Part shown: positions 43,082 through 56,125 of the stretch, one piece after another
How positions within the stretch are numbered: position 1 is the first letter of the stretch
How the letters are laid out: every line of letters begins with the position of its first letter
Origin: Acephala macrosclerotiorum
Lineage: Eukaryota; Ascomycota; Leotiomycetes; Helotiales; Mollisiaceae
Direction: 5' to 3'
Assembly (NCBI GenBank): GCA_014904845.1
Contig: MU119241.1
Location: 62,001-126,000 of the forward strand
DNA: 64,000 nt
Notes under the pieces: generated by a model
Seen by the model: only the letters and a program-made list of their open reading frames with translations
Database searches by the model: none
What the model was told of the DNA's origin: nothing
Program-made: the position numbers and the translations under genes

Positions 43082-44328
43082 ATGGCTTCAATAGTTTCAA
43101 TATTTCCAGCAGTAGTCGCCTTGCTTGCTACAAAACAAGCAGCATCTCAAGCAATTCGTATTCGTCGTCAGGAAGAAAGAAGGGAAGCGATGGAGAAAGA
43201 GATGTACAAGCTACGACTGCTATCGCTTGATGGAGGTGGTGTCAAAGGCTTGACAATATTACTCATTCTTCAACAACTATTTCGGGCTCTAGAGAGTGAA
43301 GCTGGGCACCCCATCCAGCCTTGGGAATGTTTTGACCTCATCGGAGGGACTTCTACAGGCGGGTAAGACATATCTGCACTCCCACTATACTACTCCATAC
43401 GATAGATGACACGTATATAGATTGATAGCTCTTATGCTGGGTCGGCTACACATGACAATTGATGAGGCAATTGTCGCGTATCAAGAACTTGCGCCGATCA
43501 TATTCAAAGGAAGTTGGTGGACTCAGCAAGAACCTTTGAAATACCTCGGAGCGGCAACAAAACATTATTGGTTCAAAGGTGAAAATATGGAGCGGGCGCT
43601 GAAGGCACTACTTCAGACGAGAGAACTACCAAGCGACGAGAAATTGCTGGAAGCCAATGCAAAATGCAACACGTGAACCAACCCACCCATATCACAAGCA
43701 TCACTGAATAACTTCGCACAGTTTCGTCTGCACCGTGAGCGCATACTCAACCCAAACCGAACTCCTTCGAAATTACAGAACACGTCGTATCGGACACCGT
43801 GATTATGACTGCACGATCTCGGAAGCGGCTCGCGCAACATCAGCAGCACCATTGTTCTTCGAACCCATAACTCTGAAGAATTCGAAAGCCAGCTTCGTAG
43901 ACGGCGGAGTTCGAGACAACAATCCAGTTGAGCAAGTAAAGAATGAAGCAGAAAGCATCTGGCCTAACCGGGACATCGGCTGTATTGTCAGCATCGGAAG
44001 TGGCTTCACCCCAACGTTAGGTTTTGATACCCAGAAATCGAATCTCCAAGCAGTCTTGAAGTCCTTGGTAGATATGGCGACGGATGCAGACACGAAAGCT
44101 AGAGTGTTTCGACTGTCGAAGGAGGGAAGAAGTCTCTCGAAAGATCACAGATATTTCAGGTTCTCTGTGCAGCACGGCATGGCATCTGTTGACTTGGCGG
44201 AGTTTGAGAAGATGCCGTATATGGAGGCGATGACGCTGCCGTATATTGAAGACGAGGATGATAGGATACTGCAGTGCGCGAAGAGGTTGTGCGGAAAATA
44301 CGAGCTTCAAGGAGGGTTTGGCGACTGA
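43082..44328 (+). CDS. Patatin-like phospholipase
   Basis: Three exons, 43082-43362, 43421-43672 and 43722-44328, with introns of 58 and 49 bp, give 379 residues. The first 25 residues are hydrophobic and could be a membrane anchor. The patatin core has the oxyanion loop D-G-G-G-V-K-G-L (50-57), the nucleophile elbow G-T-S-T-G (Ser 91) and the catalytic Asp in V-D-G-G-V-R-D-N-N-P (Asp 238), so the Ser-Asp dyad is complete. The enzyme should hydrolyse acyl chains from phospholipids. In fungi, patatin domains often act as effector domains of NLR proteins; here it is a separate gene with no NACHT or TPR part. The start at 43082 is preferred to an upstream ATG at 42998, which adds a Lys/His-rich leader. 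Confidence 0.85.
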
Positions 44329-45577
44329 TCTTGGCATCAAACGAGCTATTTGACCTTTGAAATTTATATAGTAGCACGGGATTTGATTTATTCGAACGCC
44401 ATCACAAATAAAAATTCAATTCTCATCGTGTTCGTGACGAGCCTCATCCGGATTCTCCGGCATTGTCCCAAAAGGAGGTCAATCGACAGCGAATGGCGGG
44501 GAAGCGTGGCGCTGTGTCAGCATAACTGCCGGTGCTGCTTGATGCCGGCACACAGAGTGGTCAAGTCTTATTCCTATTCTACTCGAAGTCTTGCGTTCAT
44601 GGAACCGTTGGCATGGAATGCACACTGCCACGATGCACATGCTATCGTGGAAAGGATGCACTGAAGAATAGTCAACAGGAGCGCAACCGAAAACATTGAA
44701 ACAAACCACAATCCTCTCTCCTAACCCGCGCCGAACTCTCGGTACTACATCTAAACATCTTTTCCTAAACACATTCAACTTTTCATAGATAATGCTAACA
44801 TAAACTCGATGTGATTGGATACGAATCATCCCAAATGTCTGGAGCAGAGGCGCGTGACTTGTAATCAAATAGCTCCTAGCGACCCAAGAGCGGCAAGACT
44901 TGGCAAACGCGAACTTGAGCTGTTCTGAAAGCTATCGATCCAGCTCGGATACCGGCGATGATTCGCCTCTCCTCTCGTGCACTCAGCAGACTCGCATCAA
45001 GACTTCGATGCTGCAGGCATTCTGGTAGTAGAGAACGGTTATTACGGATTTGAGAGGTTGAAAAGTTGGAGCTACAGAAGGGTTTCAGGGTCTTGGCACC
45101 TCTGGTTGACACGCACCCTTTGGAAAGATCCCGAAACGTCCGTAGCCGGCCCACAGGGGCGCGAACTTCAGGCTAGCGAAAGACTCGACTTTCAACATTT
45201 CCATCAGCAAGATTTGCAATAATTCATACAATTACACCCATACAAAATTGACTTTGGGTAAGTTTCACCTCTTCGGTATCAACTATCGTGAATCATCCAC
45301 CGAAACTTCTGATCAATCAATCACAAGCCAATCTCAATCTCACGCCCCGAGATTTCTCATCAATCTGCCATCTGCACTGTCAGCAAAATCCTCATTCGCC
45401 GGACTGAGCACTAACCACAGGGTCTGCACAGGCCTTAAAGCAGCTCCATGACGTACTAAAAGCCAGAAGGTCCCCATAGTGATATTCCCGGAGCGCCCCT
45501 CCCTGATCTTGATCTGATAATAAATAAAACCAAGACTACTCGCCTGTCACGGCGATCCTCCAAGCCGCTCGACGATA
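44329..45577. other. Intergenic, no supported gene
   Basis: ORFs at 44479-44868 and 44876-45154 (minus) have no coding character that I can recognise. Confidence 0.45.
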
Positions 45578-47627
45578 ATGGCAGACAACCATCTTAACGT
45601 CCCCGATTCAGCACAAGGCGCAAATACTGGGCGAGCGAGATCAGGATCTGTGCGATCACAACTTTCGCAGAGGAGTCAGAGGAGTCAGGAAAATAATGGG
45701 GGAGGGTTTCCGTGGTCCGAAAGTGCCACGATCGATTATGCTCGACGACCGAGTATTCGCATACGAAGGACTTCTGTCGCGAGCCAGAATCAGGATGCTG
45801 GACCGAGTAGTCCAGGGCAGGTGTTGGAGGGAAGGAGCGGGAGTGTGAGGAGGAATCGAAGCGTGTCGGAACCGCAGCGTGGACAGGTTCCTCCTCCACC
45901 GAGGTTAAACACGGGATATATGCCGCGAATGTCTGAGGAGGTTACCTCGCCTGAGGCTAGAGCGATTCGAGATGATTTGTTGCCGATTCCTGCTACGATT
46001 CAAGAAGCTACGATACCGGGCCAAGCTCAATCGAGTGCAGCCAGACCAGGTGCACGAACTTCTGGGATAAGCAGCTGGAGGCCATTGAGGAGGGCGAGGT
46101 CGAACATAGCTTCGAATAATCCACCACCGGATGCGAGACAAGATGAATATGATTCGAATCTTGTGGACTTGTTGGATCTTGTTGGTATGTGATTAGGTTG
46201 TGTCAACGGAACCAAAGACTAATTCAAAACAGATCCAGAAGTCGCTACCCTATCAACTCTCACCAATGTCCAGAACTCGCTTTTCGTGCCAGATCTTGGA
46301 AGGTATCTAAATCGAAGACCGACATACAACCTCACCCGACCACCCTCGGACATCGAAGAAGGATCAACATCAAGCAGCGATGATGGAGGAGCAGCATCGA
46401 AAGAACCTACTCGAATACGTCCTCAACGGACCGTGACTGGAGCAACACTCAGCACCATCACCTCCAATGTGAACGATCGATACTATGCTGTATTACCTCA
46501 CGGTGTCTCGCTGAGTAATTGGAGCGAGGAAGAGAAGCTGGAGTTGAACGATCATGTCAGACACATGCTCCATTCCCGACGATCGAAGTTCAAACGTAGC
46601 ATGAAAGGGTTCCGACAATATGTCAAGAAGCGTAAGTGAAATCGCCAAGGACAACAAGATAAAAATTGATAAATTGCCAGCACTCGGATTCTTCGTCACT
46701 GTCTACGCAACGCTAATCACGCTCTTCGGTCTGATCTGGGTTCTCTTCCTGATTGGTAACCCACCTCTCCCCTCTCTCCTACTTTTCTCGTGCTGACTCC
46801 TTCCAGGCTGGATCAGTATCGGCTCTCGAAAAGACTACATCGTAAATGTAATCGACAACGTCCTCGTCGCCCTCTTCGCCATAATGGGCGACGGCCTCGC
46901 CCCCTTCCGAACAGTCGACACCTACCATATGATCTTCATCGCGCACTACCACCACCTCTCCTGGCGTCTTCGAAAAGAGAAATCTCTTCCCAAACTACAC
47001 AACAAAAACGACCTCCCAGCCGTCCAACCAGAGGAAGTGAAAGATCCGGAAGAGGAGGAGTTTTCGGTTTTGAGTCCCGAACAACAGAGAAAGCTGGCCC
47101 ATCATCAGAAGAAATTTCAAAATTCTCATTCATACTATAAGCCCCACGAGACATATACACACCACGCCTTTCCCCTACGACTCCTCATCGCTATCACCGT
47201 ACTGTTGGATTGTCATTCCCTCCTCCAAATCGCGCTAGGAACTTGCACCTGGGCCATCTCATACCATGTCCGACCCTTCGCCTTAACAACAGTCATTCTT
47301 TGCTGTTCCATTACATGTAACATCACAGCCGGAGTCCTAATCACGATCGGCGATAAGAAAACCAGGAAGAAGGATGTCAAGGAAAAATTGTTTAGGCAGG
47401 AATTGACGGCTGAAGCGTTGAAGAAGGTTGAAAAAAGGAAACGCAAGGAGAGAAGAGAGAGAGAAAGAATCGGACTACCGCCTGATTCACCTGAGAATGG
47501 GAATGGGACTGGAGAGAAGGATATGGAGATTGAACCGGCGTTGACGCAAGAGGAGGAGGAAAGGAGGAAGACTGTGAGGGCGTTGGAACCTATTACTAGT
47601 GATCATGAAAGTGGGGTGTCGAGATAG
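45578..47627 (+). CDS. DUF2985 integral membrane protein
   Basis: Four exons, 45578-46184, 46233-46631, 46681-46755 and 46807-47627, with 48, 49 and 51 bp introns all in phase 1, give 633 residues. The N-terminal 330 residues are Ser/Arg/Pro-rich and probably cytosolic. The core begins K-P-L-G-F-F-V-T-V-Y-A and continues N-V-I-D-N-V-L-V-A-L-F-A-I-M-G-D-G-L-A-P-F-R and V-D-T-Y-H-M-I-F-I-A-H-Y-H-H-L, the most conserved part of DUF2985. About four membrane spans are visible; the C-terminus is highly charged and coiled. Function of the family is unknown. Confidence 0.88.
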
Positions 47628-48021
47628 GATTGGATATACCATGGAAGATTGTTTGTTTAGATACTCAACGCTTCTCGATTTGAAATACCTGAGGTGAATT
47701 AGCAAACCCATTTTCAGTCTCGTTTGGCAAGTGCCATTCTCAATTATTGAGAAAATAATGACGCCCTGCCTGAATTCAAATCTCGTCCACGTATAAATAC
47801 AACCGCCCTCGCTTAGATAGACAGTCAACGCCACAAGGATTTACTCCTCTATGTATAAGGATCACGGCGGTCTTGAAGCAGTCTTAACCTTCCTTTCAAG
47901 CTTGTTTTTGATCACTACTCATCTCAAACTTCTAAGTTCTTGAAAGTCCTCGCAACCTCACCCCCTAACCCTCCAACAATCCTTCAGTGTCATTTAGTTC
48001 TTGGGCACTTTCGTTGTCATC

Positions 48022-48043
48022 CTCTCAACCACTGTCAACAATT
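48022..48043 (+). repeat. Dispersed short repeat in the gene-poor tract (copy 1)
   Basis: CAACCACTGTCAACAATTCT here matches, with one mismatch, a copy near 51839-51860. Confidence 0.4.
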
Positions 48044-51000
48044 CTCGGACATTCTTCACAGCAGCACTCACACACGCCAAGCTCAGCCTTCAAAACCTAC
48101 ACACAGAGGTGCCTCCATTCCAGAAGTCGCCGAGATCGGAATGACCTTATCTGCTCATTCATGAAGCCATGTTGGTATTCTTGGTGGAGGTTGCGTGATC
48201 AAGGATTGATGAGGCCTGCGGGCCTTTTATACCCTTGACTTTCATCAAAATCATGTCCTGCCACTCTTGCTAGCTTCTCCCTCCCTCAAAGCGCCCGACG
48301 AGAAGAGAAAGTGAACGATTCGAGGTCACTGTCACATGAGAACCCGGAGAGTAGGTTGTTTGAAGTATATAAACCAACGTCACGTTTAGAAATCAGTCAA
48401 ACCCCCATACTTTTCACCAGCTCTAGGTAACTCATCACTTGGATTCGTAATCGCACGAACGAATAACGCAACCTCTTTAAGTTTTCTTCTTTGATTGGGT
48501 GCGCCTCGTTAGCTTTTTTAGGCCCTTTTTTGTCAATTCTACAATTATTGTCAAGTTTAGTCTATTCCACCTCACAGTGTTACCCACTTACATCTTCAAA
48601 GGAGCTCAGGCAGCTTCAACAAAGATCCATCTCAGAGGATCATCGGCGGGAAGAGTGAATAGGTCTTGTGTTTGGCGTTTGTCCCATCGAGCTACTCGCC
48701 CTGAAGCATGCGTCCAACCCCAAGATATCGTTCTGTGATCTTTGGTGGAACAAGTCGAGGAAACGATACATATCCCTCATCGGTCGGACCTCCTCTTTGA
48801 ATTTAAGTGAGAAATTCCCAACTGAATGAAGGTGAATCCAAATTGGAGTCTTCACCTATCGTTTTCGGAAAGCACCTCGTGAGTGGACTAGCCGAGTCGC
48901 TCTACTTTCAACCACAAAACGCACCCCATCGACTTACTGATCGATCAATCCCTGGCAGATCATGGTGGAAGTGGCAGTTGAGGTCTCGATCCAGGTCCGC
49001 CCTCGATGCCAAAGCTACCGTAAGCGTTTGGTGAGAGGCTGTATATACTTGGGATTTATGTCGAGGATTGTCTCGCGCGAGTGCTCAGCCTTTCACCCCC
49101 AGTTTTCTCCAACTCTGTCCAACTCTCCCAATCTTTGTAGTCGTTTTATTTATACTTGTCCTCCTCCCTCAAGATTCCACCTTAACCCCGCATCTTAGCT
49201 GAGACGTCCTCACCACCACCAACCCCAAAATCAATATCGTGTCAATCTTCAAGCGTCTTAAGCGCCAGAGTCAGTCGAATCGACGGGTATTCATATACCC
49301 ATCTTACCTTTTCAATGAGTTACAGCTTCATCAGTGCGCGATTCAACCAGGTGAGTGTTTGCTACTGGCCTTGCAATCTCACAGCAAGGTATACTGTAAA
49401 AAGTGCTCGATCCTGCTTACTTGAATGTTATTTCCACGTGCACATCTTCCGTTTCCCACAGGCCATCACTAGTCTCTTTGGGCCTCGTATTTTTATTGAC
49501 GTTTCTTCAATCGCTGTCACGAACCAGAGTCCTCTCCGTGTAGTCGAACATCCACTCAATCACTTGAGGAGTTCAAATCTAGAGGCAGTGATGCGTCTTC
49601 TCCCCACGCAGGGTAGAGAACAAAAGTTTTCGTGCAATTAGTACGACATGCAGCATATTCAGGTTCCTTCCCAACCATGATATATGAATCATAGAGCAGT
49701 AGTCATACTTTGTGAAAGATAAGGTAGCAAGTGTTCTCATGTCTTTTCTTGCAGACCGCTCCAAGGCAGCTCTGCGCTTCTGGGGGCCGCAGTGAATGTT
49801 TCGACATAAAACGAAACAAAATGATAAACTTGAACAATGCGAGTTCCTTGTCAAGCGTTCCTGGAAGGCGCTCCCGAAAACGATCACTTGATATACTACT
49901 AGTTCGAATATATATACCCCGCTACCCTTTCCATAGACCGAATCCAAGCAAACAAATGACCTCGTCGGATTACCACAGCATTTGGGGCTGTGCCATTCCG
50001 GACGCAATATGATTTTACCGTCACGTCTCTTTTCAACCGTTTTCGCATCAAATCTATTTCAATTTGCTAACCTAGAATCGATGTCCTTCAAGACAGGATT
50101 TTTACTGTCATTGCCATGGTTGTTGTCAATGTTTCCATCTAATCTTCGTATCACCTCTCCCTCCCATCTCAAGAAACATAATCCAGGTACATGTTCATTC
50201 ACACGGAATATCTTATCTATGTCGAAACTGCTTCACAATCGCGGCCCTCAGAATTGTAGACAGAAGGCAGCGACCTTCCAGTCTTAAGGTGATCTGGTTC
50301 AGGTGACGGAGTCCTTGGGAGTGTCGTACGTCGCTAGTGGGGAGGTTTTATAGTAGTCTTCTTTCCATCCCAAGATTCAAATCAGATCTTCCCTCTCGAC
50401 CTTCTCTCGTGAATACGGTTCTTGCGAAATCGGGAATTTGATGTGAACTTCATCGACAGTCGCTCTTGAGGCTCCTGAGTTGCGGGCTCGGGTATATATA
50501 CCTCCCATCTCAAGCTTAGGGCGAGTCAACATTGCTACATCGTCAAAAGTAATACAGCTTCATGCTTGTGCGACGGCTCTCTGTTTGACATGATATTTGT
50601 TAGATTCTTTGAAGTTGGGAATTGATAGGTGAAATTAGACTTCTCAAGCTGTGATTTGGTACGTCATGCATCTCGGAATCTAGATCTCGTATCTGGATTT
50701 GCTATCATTTTCGCCTCACTATTAAGAACTTTCAAGCCCTCATTTTCAATCATAACGCCTAATCAAGTACTAGAGGAAAGCGCTCGAAAGCAGGAGTGTC
50801 AACGAAAGTTCTTCGTCTTGGCTATGGGAAACAGCTTCCTTGCGTTTGCGCTTGAGATGAGCGATCCCTCCCAGTTATCGAGGAAGTCCTCCTGTCTCTC
50901 GTCTCACTATAGAACAGCTGTTCGAACATTTTTATAGTTGCACTATTCTACTCCTCTGCTGGGTGTGGAATTGCGGTAGGCTCGTTTTTAAGATTTCATG

Positions 51001-51838
51001 ATCTCAATATCTCAACCTTGACCAGGCAAAGCCAAGCCCACGACTTCTTCATTCACCCCAACTCGAGGCTCATGGCAATATATATACACCTCATCTTACT
51101 CCCATGAGAACTCAAGACGTACAGTCGAGCTACTACCTGACCAGATGGAGCGATGTATAACCTATATCTCCCTCTGAGGTTATTGTTGCCCTTAGTCTAA
51201 GTTGAAAGCTGGCGGGTAATCAAACTTGAGAGCAGCAGGCTTGTCACTTGGTGGTGTCTAAAATGAGAGCTTGACCTTCAGTCTCGCTGTCAAGAACATT
51301 GAAGTTCATCTCGCTGAGCACTTCCAGCAATGCCATGGAGCTCAAAATTCAGCGGGGAAGATGCAACCGAAGGAAGTCACTGGATTTCTGATGCTGCAGC
51401 TACCAAAATGTAGTATGCCCACGATAATTTATCCTCATCGTAGTGTTCTTATACTAATCGCCTAAAAAGATTCTAGGGTTGAAGTCATTTATGCCTCTTC
51501 TTTCCCTCGGGCTTGACTTTCTTTCTTTCTTTCTTTCCTCGTGAGAATGAAACTCTATCCTAAGTGAGATGAAAAATCAATTCGAGGACTGGTTCTCAAG
51601 AGTCATTATCCAAGTATTCATGTATATATACCTCCTAGCCTCATTAATCATCCAACCCTGCTACCTTGCAGGAGGCTATTACAGTAAATTCTTATTGACC
51701 AAGACTCGAGCAAGGATTCTTGGTTTGCAGTGAGCGTCAGCCTTTCTTCGAAGAGAAGTTGCTACCATGTATGTATACCCGCTTCGAAAATGCTGTTCAT
51801 TTTTTCTCTCCTGACTTTGTTGACGTGCTGTTACCTCT

Positions 51839-51860
51839 ACAACCACCGTCAACAATTCTC
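51839..51860 (+). repeat. Dispersed short repeat in the gene-poor tract (copy 2)
   Basis: Partner of the copy near 48022. Confidence 0.4.
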
Positions 51861-53111
51861 TTGGAGCTCTTTGGCGAGCAAAGTCAAGTTGCTTCCCCGG
51901 AACGTATGAACTAGAAGCATCACCGTGTTCGACTCACTCCTCCGTCTCCGGTCTGTAAGCTGCCCTCAATGACTTGTCTTATAAATCTGGACTTCTTAGG
52001 GAAATTAGAATTGGAGCCTCTTCTCGAAATGCTTGAGAGAAGAACCCCCGAGGATTTTCACGGGCTTATTCATACCACTTCACGCGAGGGGCTGAGTTCT
52101 GAATCCTCAATACTTGAGTCTTGATTCAGGAAAACAAAGTTTCTGTATGACTCATTCAATATTACTTGATATCAAGGGTTGTATCTTTGAGGGAAGTGCA
52201 TCTGGTGCTTGCCAATGCCCTCGATATGTGTATCGAGTCCAACTACAGCTATGGAAGCTGCAGAACCGTAATCTTTGCGTGACTCTACATGTTCTAATTG
52301 GGTGTCAAAGGACGAGGAGTGTAATGAGAGACGATGAAATGGGGACCCTTCAAGTCCTCTTGGGGTAGTGTCCTTTGTTCATCTACTACCTCTCAAACTG
52401 TGTTGGTTCTCCTCTGGCCTCTCAGGTCTTGACTTTCAGGGATGCTCGCTAAGCGTATGGGGTTCGCTTAGGGCTTTTCCGTCTGTCTACTCAATTTTGA
52501 AATCGCCCATCACATGCAAAGTATGTCCAGGTAGTGCGTATTAGGTGGAGCCAACAGAGAATCTGCAATTGCCGAAAACTGGAAGTTGCTCATATGTTCG
52601 GAACGTTGTAGTCTTGAATTTTCAAAGTTGGTCACCATTCAAGCTTCGAAGCTCAAGTCATAACCCCACTTCAATCACCCACTCCATTTGATGCCTGACC
52701 CTCTGAATAGTTTCAAATGGACGATCACGACGACAAACGTGTCGCATTATCTTATAAAATAACCAAGCGCGATTGTTGATTGACGCATGATCTGCAGACG
52801 AGGCCGGGAAACCTGACAGGGAGCGCGCGCTTAATGACAGGACCCCACGATGTTGGTTCGAGATGACCTTTGATGTACGTCGCATGAAGGGAGAATATGG
52901 TGTCCCCAAACGTCAAAGATTCGTGAACATCACAGCCTCAAAATGGCTTCAGATCTTTGCACTTGTATGTCATGCGATGATGACAGGCAGCCTTCGTGCC
53001 ACCTAGTGGTCAACCTAAATCTTCCTAGATTTACAATACCTCTCCCAAGTACACCTCTCTTCTTCTGGTCCTATGAATTTTGAGTTTGGGCTACCTTGGT
53101 TACTTGTTATC

Positions 53112-53777
53112 ATGTCCACAATATCAACATACACCTACACCACCCTCGACTCATCAAAGCAAGAACTTCGCCTCATCAACCTGCTTCCAAGCTCAAATTT
53201 CGACGACTCCATTCAAATCACTATCTCGCACAGTCCTTTTATCGTTCAAAATACAGAACCAAAACCTAGGCTAGACCTCAGAGAACTAAAGGAAAAATTC
53301 GAACATAGAAGGAGAGGAGATGGGATGGTGATGGATGAGACGATTGAAGGGCGAATACTTATCGGTTATTGGCACAAAGAGTCGAAGAGCAGGTGGAGTA
53401 CTTGGGAACATGGTAGCACCGAGAATGGTCCCCCTCAGGAAAGCATGAGATATGAGCCAAAGTTTGAGGCACTTTCGTACACTTGGGGTTCGAATGTCGA
53501 CCGAGATACAGTGCTCGTCCTCGATGAAGAGGAAAGTAAGGGAGACAAAGTGGAACAACGGACAGAACCTAGGCGGCAGCTGGACGTGAACCAAAACCTT
53601 GCCATCGTTTTCAAGCATTTGCGTTACGGCGATAGACCGAGGAGGATGTGGATTGATGCAATCTGCATCTATCTTGATCGACGCCGGACGAAATACCATA
53701 GAAACTTGAGGCTTGGACCTCTGTTTTCTGAGAGGTTTCGTTTTGCGCTAGTCAGTTCAGTGTATCGTCTTTATTAA
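53112..53777 (+). pseudogene. Truncated N-terminal HET-domain gene
   Basis: From the ATG at 53112 the ORF shows Y-T-T-L-D-S-S-K-Q-E-L-R-L, then F-E-A-L-S-Y-T-W-G and M-W-I-D-A-I-C-I, the first conserved blocks of a HET domain. The expected Asn-Gln and downstream blocks are missing: the frame continues as an Arg-rich tail and stops at 53777. A neighbouring frame reads I-D-A-G-R-N-T-I just after the break, hinting at a frameshift. HET domains trigger incompatibility cell death; this copy should be inactive. Confidence 0.65.
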
Positions 53778-54666
53778 TGTTGCCTTCGCGTCACCTTGCG
53801 CGTTCTGTATCCCGATCTACATATCCTTGCTTTGAAGGGCACGAATCTTTAATTTCGCCAACTCACCTCATAAACTCTTTTTTTTTTTTCTTTGGACCTG
53901 AGCAACCGTGCAGAAGCGATTTTAGATACCTGGTGCATACAGTGAAAGCCGGCACGAAGCCGCAGCCAGTGTGGATACTCTGACGCGTGTAGATGCCCAG
54001 GCGTTTTATGTTGGTTCTAAATTTCGTTGGTTAAAGTTACGGGTGCCAAGTCCCAATTCCCCGGCCACGAAAAACCAGTCTTGGCATTTAATCTCGGCCA
54101 AAATAATGACTCCTCAGTGGGCGAGGTACACAAGCTAAGATACGGATCAAGAAAAAACAGTCCAAATTCACAAATCCGGGTGCAGGCTGTAGATTTCGCT
54201 GTCTGTTGCGCTTGTTTATTTAGAATGAGCCCCATTTGCTTGTTTTGCCCGTGAAAATATCTATCTTTGGTTTACTGTTCTATCGTCTAAGTGATAGTAA
54301 ACGGGTGGAGACCTTTGTAGACCTCGAGGAATTCTTTTGAGATCTTTCCAGGATCCCGTCGAATCCCCAGAAATATGGGACAATCAGGGCGGGGTGGTAG
54401 CATAGCCAGCTTGAGTCATTTCGCAAAAACCGTGAACGCGTATTCCCTTGAGACCGAGGTACGTGTTGTTTAAGACAGACCCATATTGACGCATTGGGAA
54501 TGCCGATTTGAGTGATGTGCACTGCGAAGATTATATATAAGAGATGCCTTTCTAGATAATCTAGAATACAACCACAACCGACTTTCATTCTTTCGCGACT
54601 TCATTATCTCTTCAGCTATAAATCTTAGCCTGTGCTTTCTTTCACACAACACCTCAATCATCCAAA
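53778..54666. other. Spacer between HET fragment and dioxygenase
   Basis: Contains a T-rich run at 53878-53890 and the dioxygenase promoter; no gene. Confidence 0.5.
54532..54541 (+). promoter_or_regulatory. Probable TATA box of the dioxygenase gene
   Basis: TATATATAAG about 126 bp before the ATG. Confidence 0.5.
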
Positions 54667-55873
54667 ATGCGCTTTTCCGGTATCGCAGCTATTACCATCA
54701 CCACGGCAATTGTATCTGCCCATGGCAACCATGATATTGCCCGCGAGATCGCGGTGAGAGAGGCGATGTTTCAGTATACAACCCGAGACCTAAGCCACTG
54801 TGCAGCTAAGCTGAAGGCTCGTGGTCTCGAGGGACGAGCCATCCAGAGACGCGCGAATGTTGCTGCTGAGTTGATCCAGAAGCGTGGCATTAAGGGTATG
54901 TTTTCGACATTTCCAAAAATCCAATTTAAGGAAAAGAAACTAATGATGGGTTGTTGTAGCACGGGATGTGGCTTCTGTTCTTGCCACTGATCACAACGAG
55001 ACCACTCTTGGATATACATTGGATACTGCAGAGAGCACGCTCTTTGCCTCCAATGGCTCGTGTGTTTTGACCCCTGAGGGCGAGAGTGGTCCATACTGTG
55101 AGTTGTGCCAAGTCTACCCTTACCACTATCACATCGGCGACCATGGTAGCATGCTGACACTAAGCTAGATGTTGCCGGAGAGTACGTTAGAACCAACCTA
55201 ACTGAAGATATGGTTGGTGTTCCTGTCCACTATGACTTTCAAATCCTGGACGTGGAGACCTGCGAGCCTGTCGTCGGGAAATACTTTGAGATCTTCAGTT
55301 AGTCAAGTGCCTTGCTCCCAGAATCCTTAGCCACAATTACTAACTTATCGAGATTGCAACTCAACTGGTGTTTACTCAGGCACCACTATGTCTGGCAATG
55401 GGAACACTGAGGACGTCACCGTCCTTAACAAAACCTTCCTGCGAGGTCTGCAGCCTACTGACGACGACGGAGTTGCTTCGTTTGACACTATCTTCGCTGG
55501 TCACTATACCGGCCGTGCAACCCACATCCACACCATCCTGCATATGAACTCTACTGTTCGTGCAAATGGAACTGTTTTTGACCTGACTGCCGGGCATATT
55601 GGCCAGACATTCTGGGACCAGTCCATTCGCGATCAGGTCGAGCTTCTAGCACCCTACAACACCAACACCCAGACTGTTACCACCAATGCGGATGACCGTG
55701 TGTTCGCTGTCGAGGCTGCAAGCAGCGATCCTGTCTTCAACTATGTCATGCTTGGTGACACTCTCCAAGATGGACTTCTGGCTTGGTTGACTCTCGGTGT
55801 TAACACAACTTTGTCGGAAACCATCTCTCCAGCTGCTATCTACTATGAGACTGGTGGAGTTGAGTCGTCTTAA
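54667..55873 (+). CDS. Secreted intradiol ring-cleavage dioxygenase
   Basis: Four exons, 54667-54895, 54960-55097, 55169-55297 and 55353-55873, with introns of 64, 71 and 55 bp, give 338 residues. A signal peptide (about 18 residues, ending V-S-A-H) starts the protein. Conserved parts include S-G-P-Y-Y-V-x-G-E-Y near 120-128, N-C-N-S-T-G-V-Y-S-G near 166-175 and H-Y-T-G-R-A-T-H-I-H. The family's Fe(III) ligands would be one Tyr near 122-123, Tyr 217, His 223 and His 225, all present. Extracellular fungal members cleave catechols from lignin or plant phenolics; the exact substrate cannot be read. The gene is intact, in contrast to the HET fragments on both sides. Confidence 0.9.
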
Positions 55874-56125
55874 ACGCTCACTATTGCAATTCAAAAGGCT
55901 GGCGTAGGAATTATGGCATAGGGGATATCTGGATGCTTATTAAAATCTTACGTTTACTCATTTGAATCTACTTAAAAAGCTTTGATTTGATGATCTGTGA
56001 GCTGACAGTACACCGGGCCAGGCCAGCATGAATGTGGTGCGATGCGCTCAGCGAAAAAACTTTCCCGTCCAGCCAACTAACCAATCCATTCATCCATCCA
56101 GGCGTTTTAAGGGTTTGATCGTGAT
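55874..56125. other. Short spacer
   Basis: 3' flank of the dioxygenase gene and 5' flank of the HET C-terminal fragment. Nothing recognised. Confidence 0.4.

Larger units (their letters stand above)
47628..53111. other. 5.4 kb gene-poor tract with regularly spaced TATATATAC motifs
   Basis: No ORF in this tract has domain signatures, and frames are short on both strands. Copies of TATATATAC followed by C or A lie at about 49909, 50493, 51080 and 51623, spaced about 584, 587 and 543 bp. Weaker versions are at 49041, 49291 and 51772. A short sequence (CAACCAC[T/C]GTCAACAATTCTC) occurs near 48022 and again near 51839. Candidates are diverged tandem repeats, a lost gene array or a long non-coding transcript. 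A (CTTT)n run is at about 51519-51537. Confidence 0.4.
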
